The translations under genes were made by a program, and so were the position numbers. Shown here one piece after another: positions 21,590 through 30,384 of a stretch of 64,000 nucleotides of DNA. The stretch covers positions 124,001 to 188,000 of the forward strand of contig NZ_FNOE01000001.1 in NCBI RefSeq assembly GCF_900106555.1, read 5' to 3'. The notes beneath the pieces were generated by a model. That model saw only the letters and a list, made by a program, of their open reading frames with translations, ran no database searches and had not been told where the DNA came from. This DNA is from Nitrosomonas oligotropha (GTDB taxonomy: Bacteria > Pseudomonadota > Gammaproteobacteria > Burkholderiales > Nitrosomonadaceae). How positions within the stretch are numbered: position 1 is the first letter of the stretch; every line of letters begins with the position of its first letter.

Positions 21590-22090
21590 ATGCATAAAAA
21601 ACCGAGCCAGGCCTTCATCGCTTTGGGCAGCAATCTGGAAAACCCGGTTTTTCAGATCCAACAGGCATTTGACGAATTGAAACGACTGCCCGGCACCCGC
21701 TTGATCAGCTGCTCATCGCTGTATCGAAGCGCTCCGGTGGGAAGACTGGATCAGCCTGATTTTATCAACGCAGTGGCCTTGATTGAAACCCAGCTTGCGC
21801 CACACGATCTGCTCAATGCGTTGCTGGCCATCGAGCAATGCCACGGGCGCATACGCGAATCGCTCAACGCGCCGCGAACGCTTGATCTCGACGTTCTATT
21901 GTATGATGCGCTGCAATACCAGGATACCCACCTGACCATCCCTCACCCGCGCATGACGCAACGTGCCTTTGTGTTAAAACCGTTGTTTGAGATTGCGCCG
22001 GATTACGATATTCCGGGTCACGGACCCATTGCACCGCTGCTTGCGGCGTGTCACGAACAACAACTGGAACAAATCAAGGAATCGCCCTAA
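21590..22090 (+). CDS. folK: HPPK (6-hydroxymethyl-7,8-dihydropterin pyrophosphokinase) FolK
   Basis: Transfers pyrophosphate from ATP to hydroxymethyldihydropterin in folate synthesis, 166 residues. The family pattern is clear: FIALGSNLENP at the start, then SSLYRSAPVGRLDQPDFINAV, and the catalytic RTLDLDVLLYDAL followed by LTIPHPRMTQRAFVLKPL. It lies 12 bp downstream of pcnB and converges on the ABC transporter gene after 8 bp. Confidence 0.96.
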   Translation: MHKKPSQAFIALGSNLENPVFQIQQAFDELKRLPGTRLISCSSLYRSAPVGRLDQPDFINAVALIETQLAPHDLLNALLAIEQCHGRIRESLNAPRTLDLDVLLYDALQYQDTHLTIPHPRMTQRAFVLKPLFEIAPDYDIPGHGPIAPLLAACHEQQLEQIKESP

Positions 22091-22098
22091 CCCGGCTT

Positions 22099-24282
22099 TT
22101 AACCTGCAACGGCAACCGGCAGTTCTGCCGGGGAATGCGCGGTGGGATCGAGTTCCAGTATTTGCGCGGACGTTTGGCCCGGCATATCGCTGATAATCTT
22201 TCCACCCTCCAACACAATGACTCTATCCGCACTGGCGATGGTTTCGGGACGATGCGCAACGATGATGCGCGTCAGTTTCAGCGCACGAATCGCTTCGTTG
22301 ACGCTGTGCTCACGCGCGATATCGAGATGACTGGTGGCTTCGTCAAGGAAAAGAATACTGGGCTGGCGGTAAAGCGCCCGGGCCAGCAATAGCCGCTGTT
22401 TCTGTCCACCTGACAAAACCGCGCCCATATCGCCGACTAATGTATTGTATTGCATCGGCATCGCGGTAATGTCGTCATGGATCGATGCCAGCCGCGCGCT
22501 TGCTTCGATACGGCCGTAATCCGCTTGCGCATCGAAAAAACAGATGTTTTCCGCGATGGAACCGGCGAACAATTGATCGTCCTGCATGACGCTGGCGACC
22601 GCATTGCGGTACCGTTCAATCCCAAAACGGCCCAGCGGGGCACCATCCACTTCGATACTTCCGCCGCTCGGCTGCAAGAGTCCCAGCATCAGTTTAACCA
22701 AAGTCGTTTTACCGCAACCCGACGGGCCTACGATGGCGACCGACTCACCCGGTTGGATATCGAAGCTGACATCGTGCAGCACCAGCGGATCGGTTTCCGC
22801 ATGACGAAAGGCCAGATGTTTTACTTCGATCCGTCCGGCAAGCGGCGCCGTGATACCTCCCGATTCATCAGGCGGTTCCGTGGGCGTGAGCGCAATATCA
22901 CCGGCACGTTCCGTGTGCAACCCTAGCATGCGCAATTCCAGGCCCTTTTCAATCAAGCCCGCGACACGCTGCACAAATTGGGTTTTATACGCGATGAAAG
23001 CAAACAGCATTCCGATCGAAAAACCGCTGCCGTTCGCGGTATCCAGCACCAGCATGGCGCCGAACCAAATGGCAATCACATTTTCCACACCAAACAGCAA
23101 GCCATTGAGTCCCTGATACAAAATACCCAGGCGCTGGGTCCGGATGCTGGCATTAAACTGATCGACCGTCAGATTTTGCCACGCTGCCGTACGCGGCGAT
23201 TCATGCGCGTGCAGCTTAATGCTCTGCATGCCGCGGATCGTCTCAAGAAAATGACTTTGTTGTTTAGCGCTGCGGACAATATGTTCTTCCGTGGCAAGAC
23301 GAAACGGACGGTATAACGCAAACCGCAGCAAGGCATAAACCACAGCGGCAATCAGTGCGATCAATGCCAGTTTGATACTGTAAAAAAGCATCATGCCGAG
23401 CGTGACCATGGCCATCACACCGTCGATCAACGCTTCCAGAAATCCGGTTGTCAGGGTACGTTGTATGACATTGAGCGAATCGAAACGCGACACGATATCG
23501 CCGACGTGACGCTTGTCAAACCAGCTCATGGGCAGGCGGATCAAATGACGAAACAGGTTCGTGATCATCTGCAAATTGAGCATTGTTCCAAGCACCATCA
23601 GCACCCAGGCGCGCAATGCTGTCACACCCGCTTGCACTATGGCGAACAACAGAAATCCAATTCCCAGCACGGTGATGAGATCATAATCTTGTGCCACCAG
23701 TGCCTGATCGACAATCCACTGCATATAGAAGGGCGCGAGGATAGCAAAAAGCTGTAATACCAGCGCGAGCACCAGGATCTGGGTAACCGTCCCGCTCAAT
23801 CCTTGCAAACGGCCGATCAACGTGGTCAGTTTTACCTTGCGCGTATCGTCGCGCGGCGTGAATTCGCTGGCCGGCATCAGCTCTAACGCAACCCCGGTGA
23901 AATGCTTGGAGAATTCGGCTAACGCCAATACACGTTCGCCTGCGGCCGGATCGTGCAGTGTGACCCGGTCTCCTTGAACACGAGTCAATACCACAAAATG
24001 ACTGAAGTCCCAGTGCAACACGCAAGGCAGCTTCAGTTCCGGCAAATGTACAAGATCCAGCCGCAAGGGGCGCGGTGTGAGTTTGAGTTGACCGGCAATT
24101 TTCATCAAATCGGCGAGTGTCGATCCGCGTAACGAGATGGGATAGCGTGTTCGCAAAGTAGCCAGATCGATGCGATGGCCATGATAACTGGCAATCATCG
24201 CCAAGCACGACAAACCGCATTCTGCCGCTTCGGTTTGCAGAATAACCGGGGTTTTGTGGCGTAAGGAAAAATTAAGCATCAT
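22099..24282 (-). CDS. C39-peptidase ABC transporter (double-glycine leader processing exporter)
   Basis: Peptidase-containing ABC transporter of 727 residues that cuts and exports peptides with GG leaders. The N-terminal C39 protease has the catalytic triad: Cys22 in EAAECGLSC, His95 in SHFVVL and Asp111 in LHDPAAG. A six-helix membrane domain is followed by an ATPase with Walker A GPSGCGKTT, signature LSGGQKQRLLLARAL and Walker B ILFLDEATSHLD. Two adjacent ATGs (24282, 24279) follow AAAGGATTG; either may be used. The gene is 8 bp from the end of the HlyD gene and is the last gene of the peptide locus, matching the double-Gly precursor at 26638-26841. The C39 domain is complete, so it should be active. 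Confidence 0.95.
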   Translation of the reverse strand: MMLNFSLRHKTPVILQTEAAECGLSCLAMIASYHGHRIDLATLRTRYPISLRGSTLADLMKIAGQLKLTPRPLRLDLVHLPELKLPCVLHWDFSHFVVLTRVQGDRVTLHDPAAGERVLALAEFSKHFTGVALELMPASEFTPRDDTRKVKLTTLIGRLQGLSGTVTQILVLALVLQLFAILAPFYMQWIVDQALVAQDYDLITVLGIGFLLFAIVQAGVTALRAWVLMVLGTMLNLQMITNLFRHLIRLPMSWFDKRHVGDIVSRFDSLNVIQRTLTTGFLEALIDGVMAMVTLGMMLFYSIKLALIALIAAVVYALLRFALYRPFRLATEEHIVRSAKQQSHFLETIRGMQSIKLHAHESPRTAAWQNLTVDQFNASIRTQRLGILYQGLNGLLFGVENVIAIWFGAMLVLDTANGSGFSIGMLFAFIAYKTQFVQRVAGLIEKGLELRMLGLHTERAGDIALTPTEPPDESGGITAPLAGRIEVKHLAFRHAETDPLVLHDVSFDIQPGESVAIVGPSGCGKTTLVKLMLGLLQPSGGSIEVDGAPLGRFGIERYRNAVASVMQDDQLFAGSIAENICFFDAQADYGRIEASARLASIHDDITAMPMQYNTLVGDMGAVLSGGQKQRLLLARALYRQPSILFLDEATSHLDIAREHSVNEAIRALKLTRIIVAHRPETIASADRVIVLEGGKIISDMPGQTSAQILELDPTAHSPAELPVAVAG

Positions 24283-24289
24283 CAATCCT

Positions 24290-25537
24290 TTAAATCCGGC
24301 CGGTGATCGACAACACCGGATCAAACACCCATTCAATCAACCTCCGCCGGTCGATATGAATATCCGCATCCAACACCATGCCCGCTTGCAGTGGCATCGC
24401 TTGGCCGTACGCTTGCACCTGCTGCTGCGGCAAACGGACCGTGATGCGGTATACCGACTCCTGAATCGCTACCGGCAAACTGGATTCATCCGGTTGAATC
24501 ACCGTGCGGCCAATTTCGGCCACCTCACCGAGATGATGTCCGAAGCGCTGATAGGGAAAAGCTTGATAGCGCAGGGAAACTTGCTGTTCCGGCTTAATAA
24601 ATCCGGCAGCGCGCGTGGGCACCAATAACTGCGCTTGTAGCTCGGCGCCCTCGGGCAAAATGGAAAGCAGCGGCATGGCTGGATTCGCCATCTGCCCTAC
24701 TTCAGCCAAAATGGTCGTAACTGTGCCATCGGCCGGTGCGGTCAAAATAACGCTACGGCGTGCATCCACTTCCGTGAGTTGCTGCTCCAACTCGGAGATT
24801 TGCCGTTCGATCGCTGCGGTATTATTGGCCTGTTTCAAACCGGAAGCCGATAATTCCACGCGCGCCGCGCTCAGCTCGCGATTCAGGCCGGTGATGCTGC
24901 GTTTTAATTGCGCGTGCTGATTACGCTGATCGATCAGCGCCTCCTGCTTTTCCTGCACGGCCGCATCGGAGACAAAACGCTCTGTCAGTAATTTTTCATA
25001 GCGCGCCACCGTGCGTTCCGCATTCGCCACGCGGCTGGCTTGAAGCGCCAATTGCGCCAAAGCTTCGCGGATTTCCGTTTCCAATCCCCGGATCCGTCCG
25101 GCAATACTGCTGCTGGTCAATACATCGATTTGCTGCTGCTTACCTTGCTCCTGCCGCAAACTATCGCGCCGTTGTTTCAGTTCACCGAGCATCGCCGCCT
25201 GCGCTTCGCGCGTATTCGACGTGGTCCGTTCGCTGGTAATGGTCAGCAATGCATCGCCTTGTTTGACCTGTTGACCTTCACTGACGTGCTTTTCAACCAC
25301 AGTTCCGGCTTGCGGGGAGAAAATCCGGATCATGCCTTGTGTCGGCGACAAATAACCCACCACATGTTCCTTACGGGTATATTCCCCCCAGTATGCAAAA
25401 CCAGCGATCGCGATGGCAAAAAGCGCAGCTGCCCAAACCAGCACACTGATCGCCGGAGACCGGGCAATCAAAACATCGCCATGCAGGCGGTTTTGCTGGT
25501 GGGATAAGGCTTCTGTGCGAAAGAGGTTGTGTTTCAT
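24290..25537 (-). CDS. HlyD-family secretion adaptor of the peptide exporter
   Basis: Membrane fusion protein of 415 residues that partners ABC exporters with an outer-membrane channel. One N-terminal TM helix (about residues 29-50, ISVLVWAAALFAIAIAGFAY) is followed by the first lipoyl half (FSPQAGTVVEKHVSEGQQVKQGD), long coiled-coil hairpins with repeated Leu/Gln/Arg, and the second lipoyl half (APADGTVTTILAEVG), ending with a beta-barrel domain. It lies between the radical SAM gene and the C39-ABC gene. ATG 25537 is chosen from the typical position of the TM helix; an upstream ORF extension overlaps the radical SAM gene and is not supported. Confidence 0.93.
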   Translation of the reverse strand: MKHNLFRTEALSHQQNRLHGDVLIARSPAISVLVWAAALFAIAIAGFAYWGEYTRKEHVVGYLSPTQGMIRIFSPQAGTVVEKHVSEGQQVKQGDALLTITSERTTSNTREAQAAMLGELKQRRDSLRQEQGKQQQIDVLTSSSIAGRIRGLETEIREALAQLALQASRVANAERTVARYEKLLTERFVSDAAVQEKQEALIDQRNQHAQLKRSITGLNRELSAARVELSASGLKQANNTAAIERQISELEQQLTEVDARRSVILTAPADGTVTTILAEVGQMANPAMPLLSILPEGAELQAQLLVPTRAAGFIKPEQQVSLRYQAFPYQRFGHHLGEVAEIGRTVIQPDESSLPVAIQESVYRITVRLPQQQVQAYGQAMPLQAGMVLDADIHIDRRRLIEWVFDPVLSITGRI

Positions 25538-25554
25538 TGGATCAATGGATGACG

Positions 25555-26613
25555 TCAAATATCGCTGTGCGCATGCACTACATTCGATTGACCGCTCTTT
25601 TTCATGGGAGACGGATGATTCGTTTCTTCCGCCCGTTTGCCAATCAAATTGTTCCAATCAAAGAAATAGGGTTTAGGCGCACAGGCAATTTCATCGTACA
25701 CATCCCGGCAGAGCGCATAAAACGCTGGCAGGCGCTGTACTTGCCAGTCTTTCAGCAGTGTGCGCAACGGTGCCTGGGTTAAATTACCGATGGCAAAATC
25801 CCGCGCAAATCCGTATTGAATTGGACTGACGGTGGCGTCCGCCTCAATCACGATCGGAGAAACCAAATCGCCAAACCGTTTAATTTTGAGTTCTGACGCA
25901 GCACTGGCAAAAACCAGCTCAGGATGTTGTTTCACGGTTTCGCTAAATGCGAGATCAATTTGCACTCTCAACGCACTGTTATTGCTTTGCTGGGCAAGCA
26001 GCCAGGCATACGCGCTTTCCGTCGCATCCGGCGCGCTTCCTTGCAACATCGTGGCGGCATTACCGACTTCCTCCAAGGGGTGAATCTGGAGCAATTTTGC
26101 ACCTTCGCTAATGGCAAAATCCCGGACCCAGTCGAGTTCGTTCAGATTGTATTGCGTCAATGTGAAAATAAAACCGAAATTCAGATTCGCTGCGCGCAGC
26201 AACGGCAAGCGCGCTTTCATGGTATCGAACGCCAGTTGCGAACCTCTGATGCGATTATGCGACTCGGGTATGCCGTCAATGCTTATCGCCAGCACATCGA
26301 CGTTGCCATACAACAGCTCGATATTGGGCGCCGTCAGCAACATTCCGTTGGAAGTCACACTGGTACGCATACCGCACGTGTGGGCATGCTGTAATAATTG
26401 CGCCAACGGTTTATAAAGCAGCGGTTCACCACCGGAAAGACTGACAAAATTGAAACCTTCATCGGCTGCATCCGAAATGGCCTCACACAAAAGATCAAGC
26501 GCAAGTGCGCCATGCGCGCGCGGTGAAGAAGAAGAATAGCAGTGGAGACAACTCAGATTGCACTGCCGTGTTGGATGAATTTGCAAAATACGGGCTGATC
26601 CGGTTGGTCCCAT
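25555..26613 (-). CDS. Radical SAM peptide-modifying enzyme
   Basis: Radical SAM enzyme of 352 residues, predicted to modify the product of the adjacent precursor gene. The 4Fe-4S cluster motif CNLSCLHC (Cys18, Cys22, Cys25) and the GGEP-like LSGGEPLL follow the family order, and TSNGMLL and AISIDGIPESHNRIRG complete the TIM-barrel pattern shared with PqqE-, AlbA- and XyeB-type maturases. There is no complete SPASM cysteine set; only Cys302 and Cys311 (CRDVYDEIAC) remain near the C-terminus, so auxiliary cluster binding is uncertain. A strong GAGGGAG ribosome-binding site lies 6 nt before the ATG. The reaction is not known; cyclophane C-C cross-linking is one possibility inferred from the core sequence. 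Confidence 0.9.
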   Translation of the reverse strand: MGPTGSARILQIHPTRQCNLSCLHCYSSSSPRAHGALALDLLCEAISDAADEGFNFVSLSGGEPLLYKPLAQLLQHAHTCGMRTSVTSNGMLLTAPNIELLYGNVDVLAISIDGIPESHNRIRGSQLAFDTMKARLPLLRAANLNFGFIFTLTQYNLNELDWVRDFAISEGAKLLQIHPLEEVGNAATMLQGSAPDATESAYAWLLAQQSNNSALRVQIDLAFSETVKQHPELVFASAASELKIKRFGDLVSPIVIEADATVSPIQYGFARDFAIGNLTQAPLRTLLKDWQVQRLPAFYALCRDVYDEIACAPKPYFFDWNNLIGKRAEETNHPSPMKKSGQSNVVHAHSDI

Positions 26614-26637
26614 TGCTATCTCCCTCTTTATGAACTG

Positions 26638-26841
26638 TTAGAATCCGTTACTGATCGAATTGTTAACGTGATAAATATCGACCGGGATACCCCTGATTAG
26701 CCAAGATGGAAAAGTGTTAAAATTAACTGCACCGAAACCGGATAATCCACCCGCGATTTGACTGATTTCTTCCGGGGTTAAGCTCGCCATGGTTTGGCAT
26801 TCGGCTTTCAGTTTTTCAGAACCGCTCATTTCATGAGACAT
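26638..26841 (-). CDS. RiPP precursor peptide with double-glycine leader
   Basis: A 67-residue peptide. Its leader ends in LTPEEISQIAGG, which fits the C39 rule: hydrophobic at -12, Glu at -8, Ile at -7 and -4, Gly-Gly at -2/-1. Cleavage would give a 35-residue core (residues 33-67, LSGFGAVNFNTFPSWLIRG and onward to NSISNGF). The only Cys (15) is in the leader, so the core cannot form thioethers. Aromatics are spread along it: Phe36, 41, 44, Trp47, Tyr57, His58, Phe67. A strong AAAGGAG lies 7 nt before the ATG. It is the first gene of a unit with the radical SAM, HlyD and C39-ABC genes, 24 bp before the radical SAM gene. Recognition as a precursor is an inference from leader and context. Confidence 0.85.
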   Translation of the reverse strand: MSHEMSGSEKLKAECQTMASLTPEEISQIAGGLSGFGAVNFNTFPSWLIRGIPVDIYHVNNSISNGF

Positions 26842-26917
26842 GATTTTTCTCCTTTGAAGGATTTAATAAACATTACTAGGCGGATTGATCGATCCCAAAG
26901 TTGCAATTGAAATAAGG

Positions 26918-26934
26918 TTTTGGCGCTGCCAAAA
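26918..26934. promoter_or_regulatory. Palindrome upstream of the RiPP locus
   Basis: TTTTGGC-GCT-GCCAAAA, a perfect 7-bp inverted repeat with 3-bp centre, sits 77 bp upstream of the precursor start codon in the 279-bp gap that separates the precursor from the divergent panB. It could be an operator for the peptide operon; it could equally be a small hairpin in its leader RNA. Confidence 0.35.
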
Positions 26935-27120
26935 ACTGCTGCCAATGCATTTATCAACCAATCCAGTTTCAAGATAACGCGATTGACCCAGAATCGCAGT
27001 GAGAAAAATCACAGCGGAATGCACATCCATTCCGGATATTGAAACGTCCATTGGAAGCCAACAAATACGCTATGATGATCCGGTAACAGCTAAGTCTTTA
27101 TCAGGTATTGATACAAAAAC

Positions 27121-27912
27121 ATGAGAATTTCCCACCTTACCCTGCAAAAAATGGTTGAAAACCGTGAAAAATTCGCGGTACTGACTTGTTACGACGCAAC
27201 ATTTGCTGCCGTACTGGAAAATGCTGGTGTAGACGTGTTATTGGTTGGCGACTCGTTGGGCAATGTATTGCACGGCAGTGACACTACCTTAGCTGTAACG
27301 CCTGAAGACATGATTTATCACACACGCTGTGTCGCGCACGGCAGCAACAAGGCGCTGATCATCACGGATATGCCGTTCGGTAGTTATCAGATCTCACCCG
27401 CGCAAGCGTTTGAGCATGCCGCCAGGATTATCGCCGCGGGTGCGCAGATGGTTAAAATCGAAGGCGGTCGCATCATGGCCGATACGATCCAGTTTCTTTC
27501 CCAGCGCGGTATTCCGGTATGCGCGCACATCGGTCTGACACCGCAATCAGTTCATCAGCTGGGCGGATATAAACTACAGGGCAATACGGAGAAATCGGCA
27601 AAACAATTGCTCGACGACGCAAAGGCGCTGGAAAAATCCGGTGCGAGCTTACTGGTCATGGAAATGGTTCCAGCGAAATTGGCGAAAAAAATTACCCAAG
27701 CATTATCTATTCCGACGATCGGCATCGGCGCGGGCCCCGATTGCTCAGGCCAGGTGCTGGTACTGCACGATATGCTGGGACTATCCCAGGGTAAAAAACC
27801 GCGTTTCGTCAAAGACTTTATGCCGGGTGCCAAAAATGTACCCGAAGCTGTGGCAAATTATGTGCAGGCTGTCAAAACCGGACAGTTTCCTGCTAAAGAA
27901 CACGAATTTTGA
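27121..27912 (+). CDS. panB: 3-methyl-2-oxobutanoate hydroxymethyltransferase PanB
   Basis: First committed enzyme of pantothenate synthesis: transfers a hydroxymethyl group from methylene-tetrahydrofolate to ketoisovalerate. 263 residues. Family strings are visible: [29 protein letters not shown] with metal-binding Asp, the ADMPFGSYQ-like TDMPFGSYQ, and the [20 protein letters not shown] near the end. panC begins 13 bp downstream, so the two form an operon. Confidence 0.97.
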   Translation: MRISHLTLQKMVENREKFAVLTCYDATFAAVLENAGVDVLLVGDSLGNVLHGSDTTLAVTPEDMIYHTRCVAHGSNKALIITDMPFGSYQISPAQAFEHAARIIAAGAQMVKIEGGRIMADTIQFLSQRGIPVCAHIGLTPQSVHQLGGYKLQGNTEKSAKQLLDDAKALEKSGASLLVMEMVPAKLAKKITQALSIPTIGIGAGPDCSGQVLVLHDMLGLSQGKKPRFVKDFMPGAKNVPEAVANYVQAVKTGQFPAKEHEF

Positions 27913-27925
27913 TCACCTGCGCTGT

Positions 27926-28771
27926 ATGAACATACTGACCGATATTGCCGCATTGCGTGAAACGCTGCGCGGTGAAAAAAACATTGCTTTCGTTCCAACC
28001 ATGGGCAATCTGCACGAAGGCCATCTGGCGCTGATCGAACAGGCAAACCGGTTGTCCGGTTGCGTGGTGGTCAGTATTTTTGTCAACCGGCTACAATTCT
28101 TGCCGCACGAAGATTTCGAGCGCTATCCGCGCACATTGGAAGAAGATTGCAGAGCGCTGTCCGCGTTGAATGTCAAGACCGTTTTCGCACCCAATGAAAA
28201 AATTCTTTTCCCAACACCACAAGAATTCTTGTTAGCATTACCGCCTGTAGCAGATATCCTGGAAGGGAAATTCCGTCCGGGGTTTTTTCGTGGTGTTGCA
28301 ACGATTGTATTGAAACTATTCAATATTATTCAACCTGACCTGGCTGTATTCGGCAAAAAGGATTATCAGCAGTTGCATATAGTGCGTGAAATGGTACGAC
28401 AATTGAATTTACCCGTTAATATTGTAGCTGGAGAAACAGTTCGGGCAACTGATGGACTGGCATTAAGTTCGCGCAATCAGTATTTAAACGGCACGCAACG
28501 GGCAGAAGCCTGTCACCTTTATCAGACGCTTTTGCGCATCAAGCAGAAAATCATTTCAGGCTGCAACGATTTTCAGGCATTACAGGAAAACGCCAGCAAC
28601 AATCTAGCGCAGCGCGGCTGGAAAGTTGATTACATCAGCATCCATAGACGCAGTTCACTACTTCCGGCACAAGCTCCGGATCAAGATTTAGTCGTTTTAG
28701 GGGCAGCCTGGCTCGACAAGACACGATTAATTGATAACCTGGAAATTGAACCGCCGATTTTTCTAAAATAA
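27926..28771 (+). CDS. panC: Pantothenate synthetase PanC
   Basis: ATP-dependent ligase joining pantoate and beta-alanine, 281 residues. The ATP-binding HIGH-like segment [16 protein letters not shown] is present, and [10 protein letters not shown], the [15 protein letters not shown] helix, [10 protein letters not shown] and [11 protein letters not shown] follow. The usual FVNPxQF reads FVNRLQF, with Arg in place of Pro (CGG codon). ATG 27926 is 13 bp after panB; the frame is open further upstream inside panB but that part resembles no PanC. dnaA starts 9 bp after its stop. panB-panC-dnaA could be one transcript. Confidence 0.95.
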   Translation: MNILTDIAALRETLRGEKNIAFVPTMGNLHEGHLALIEQANRLSGCVVVSIFVNRLQFLPHEDFERYPRTLEEDCRALSALNVKTVFAPNEKILFPTPQEFLLALPPVADILEGKFRPGFFRGVATIVLKLFNIIQPDLAVFGKKDYQQLHIVREMVRQLNLPVNIVAGETVRATDGLALSSRNQYLNGTQRAEACHLYQTLLRIKQKIISGCNDFQALQENASNNLAQRGWKVDYISIHRRSSLLPAQAPDQDLVVLGAAWLDKTRLIDNLEIEPPIFLK

Positions 28772-28780
28772 CATTGCATT

Positions 28781-30196
28781 ATGACTGCTTTTCCAAACCA
28801 GACAGACGAAGAACAAAAAATGATGCAATCACTGAATACTTTCTGGTTATCTTGCCTTGATCATTTTAGAAAAGAACTCAACGCACAGCAATTTAACACC
28901 TGGATCAAACCCTTACAAATTGATCCGGAACTGAATAGCGACGACGAAGTTGTATTGATTGCACCGAACCGTTTCGTGTCGCAATGGGTTAAAGATAATT
29001 TCATCGCGCACATTGAAAACATGGCGCTGATGTACTTCGGTAAGAAAATCCAGTTTCACCTGAAACTGGCTGAGCCAAATGATGCAAAAGCTGTGATAGT
29101 CAAAGCCGCGCCGGTGGAAACGCCACAGGAGCCGCCAGTGGAACTCAAGGCCGCATACCAGCCGGGCAGGAAAAATCCCAGCGGTCTGAATCCAAATTTT
29201 ACATTTGATAATTTCGTCACTGGCAAAGCCAACCAGCTCGCGCGCGCCGGTGCAATTCAGGTAGCCGAATCGCCCGGCATTGCGTACAACCCGCTGTTCA
29301 TCTACGGCGGCGTGGGACTGGGAAAAACGCACCTGATCCAGGCCATCGGTAATTACGTGCAGGAAAACAACAAAAACGCCAAGATCCGCTACGTGCATGC
29401 GGAAAAATACGTATCCGACGTGGTCAGCGCATACCAGCACAAAGCTTTCGACAAGTTCAAGCTGTACTATCATTCGCTCGATCTGCTGCTGGTGGACGAT
29501 GTGCAGTTCTTTGGCGGAAAGAATCGCACGCAGGAAGAGTTTTTCTATGCGTTCAACGCACTGATTGAAACACATAAACAAGTGATCATTACTTGCGATA
29601 CCTATCCGAAAGAAATTACCGGACTAGAAGAACGACTGGTATCGCGTTTCGGCTGGGGATTGACGGTTGCGGTCGAGCCGCCGGAGCTGGAAATGCGTGT
29701 GGCGATTTTATTAAAGAAAGCCTTCCAGGAAAAAATGCGCCTGGACGAAAATGTCGCATTTTTCATCGCCAAACATATCCGCTCCAATGTGCGCGAACTG
29801 GAAGGCGCATTGAAGCGCGTGCTGGCTTTTTCGCGCTTTGTCGGCCAGGAAATCACGCTGGATCTGGCGAAGGAAGCGCTAAAGGACTTGCTCGCCGTGC
29901 AAAGCCGGCAGATTTCGATCGAGAACATTCAGAAAACCGTTGCCGACTATTACAAAATCAAAGTATCGGAAATGTACTCGAAAAAACGCTCGCGTATCGT
30001 TGCACGGCCGCGGCAAATGGCGATGGCTATCGCTAAGGAATTGACTGCATTGAGCCTGCCGGATATCGGCGAAGCGTTCGGTGGCAGAGATCATACCACC
30101 GTGCTGCATGGCTACCGGAAGATCAACGAACTGCGGATTTCCGACCCCGTGGTGAACCGAGATTTCAACGCGCTGATACTCATTTTAAGAGGTTGA
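28781..30196 (+). CDS. dnaA: Chromosomal replication initiator DnaA
   Basis: Replication initiator, 471 residues from the first ATG. Domain I ([21 protein letters not shown]) is followed by a short domain II, the AAA+ domain (Walker [11 protein letters not shown], Walker B LLVDDVQF) and domain IV with the DNA-binding signature [15 protein letters not shown]. The start is uncertain: ATG 28781 has no Shine-Dalgarno; ATG 28820 or 28823 would begin at the usual N-terminus. It is followed by the AT-rich gap with DnaA boxes and then dnaN. Confidence 0.97.
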   Translation: MTAFPNQTDEEQKMMQSLNTFWLSCLDHFRKELNAQQFNTWIKPLQIDPELNSDDEVVLIAPNRFVSQWVKDNFIAHIENMALMYFGKKIQFHLKLAEPNDAKAVIVKAAPVETPQEPPVELKAAYQPGRKNPSGLNPNFTFDNFVTGKANQLARAGAIQVAESPGIAYNPLFIYGGVGLGKTHLIQAIGNYVQENNKNAKIRYVHAEKYVSDVVSAYQHKAFDKFKLYYHSLDLLLVDDVQFFGGKNRTQEEFFYAFNALIETHKQVIITCDTYPKEITGLEERLVSRFGWGLTVAVEPPELEMRVAILLKKAFQEKMRLDENVAFFIAKHIRSNVRELEGALKRVLAFSRFVGQEITLDLAKEALKDLLAVQSRQISIENIQKTVADYYKIKVSEMYSKKRSRIVARPRQMAMAIAKELTALSLPDIGEAFGGRDHTTVLHGYRKINELRISDPVVNRDFNALILILRG

Positions 30197-30384
30197 TAAT
30201 GGTTGAATAGATTGTGTATAACTCTTTTTTTTAAAAGATCGCGATTTTTATCCACAAACTATCCAAGCCGTATACACTTATCATACAGTCGAAAATTTTA
30301 TACTATCTCGTTGATATTCAGCGGATGTTAAAAACTATACAGAAGAATTGCCGACATTATCTAATTACTACTATTTTTATTTAA
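30197..30384. other. oriC: Candidate replication origin (oriC) between dnaA and dnaN
   Basis: A 188-bp AT-rich gap. A perfect DnaA box TTATCCACA is at 30248-30256 and a second, TTATACACA, is on the minus strand at 30213-30221. A weaker GTATACACT-type site follows at about 30272, then TTATCATACA. Next to the first box are the T-run and a GATCGCGATTTTT segment that could be a duplex-unwinding site. Such gaps are oriC in many proteobacteria, but it is short, so some boxes may lie elsewhere. Confidence 0.6.

Noticed and set aside
26863-27051. Minus-strand 62-residue frame upstream of the RiPP precursor, possible second precursor
   Set aside because: It has no double-glycine leader and no ribosome-binding site.
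27641-27925. Upstream extension of the PanC frame
   Set aside because: It overlaps panB and does not resemble PanC; ATG 27926 starts the family N-terminus.
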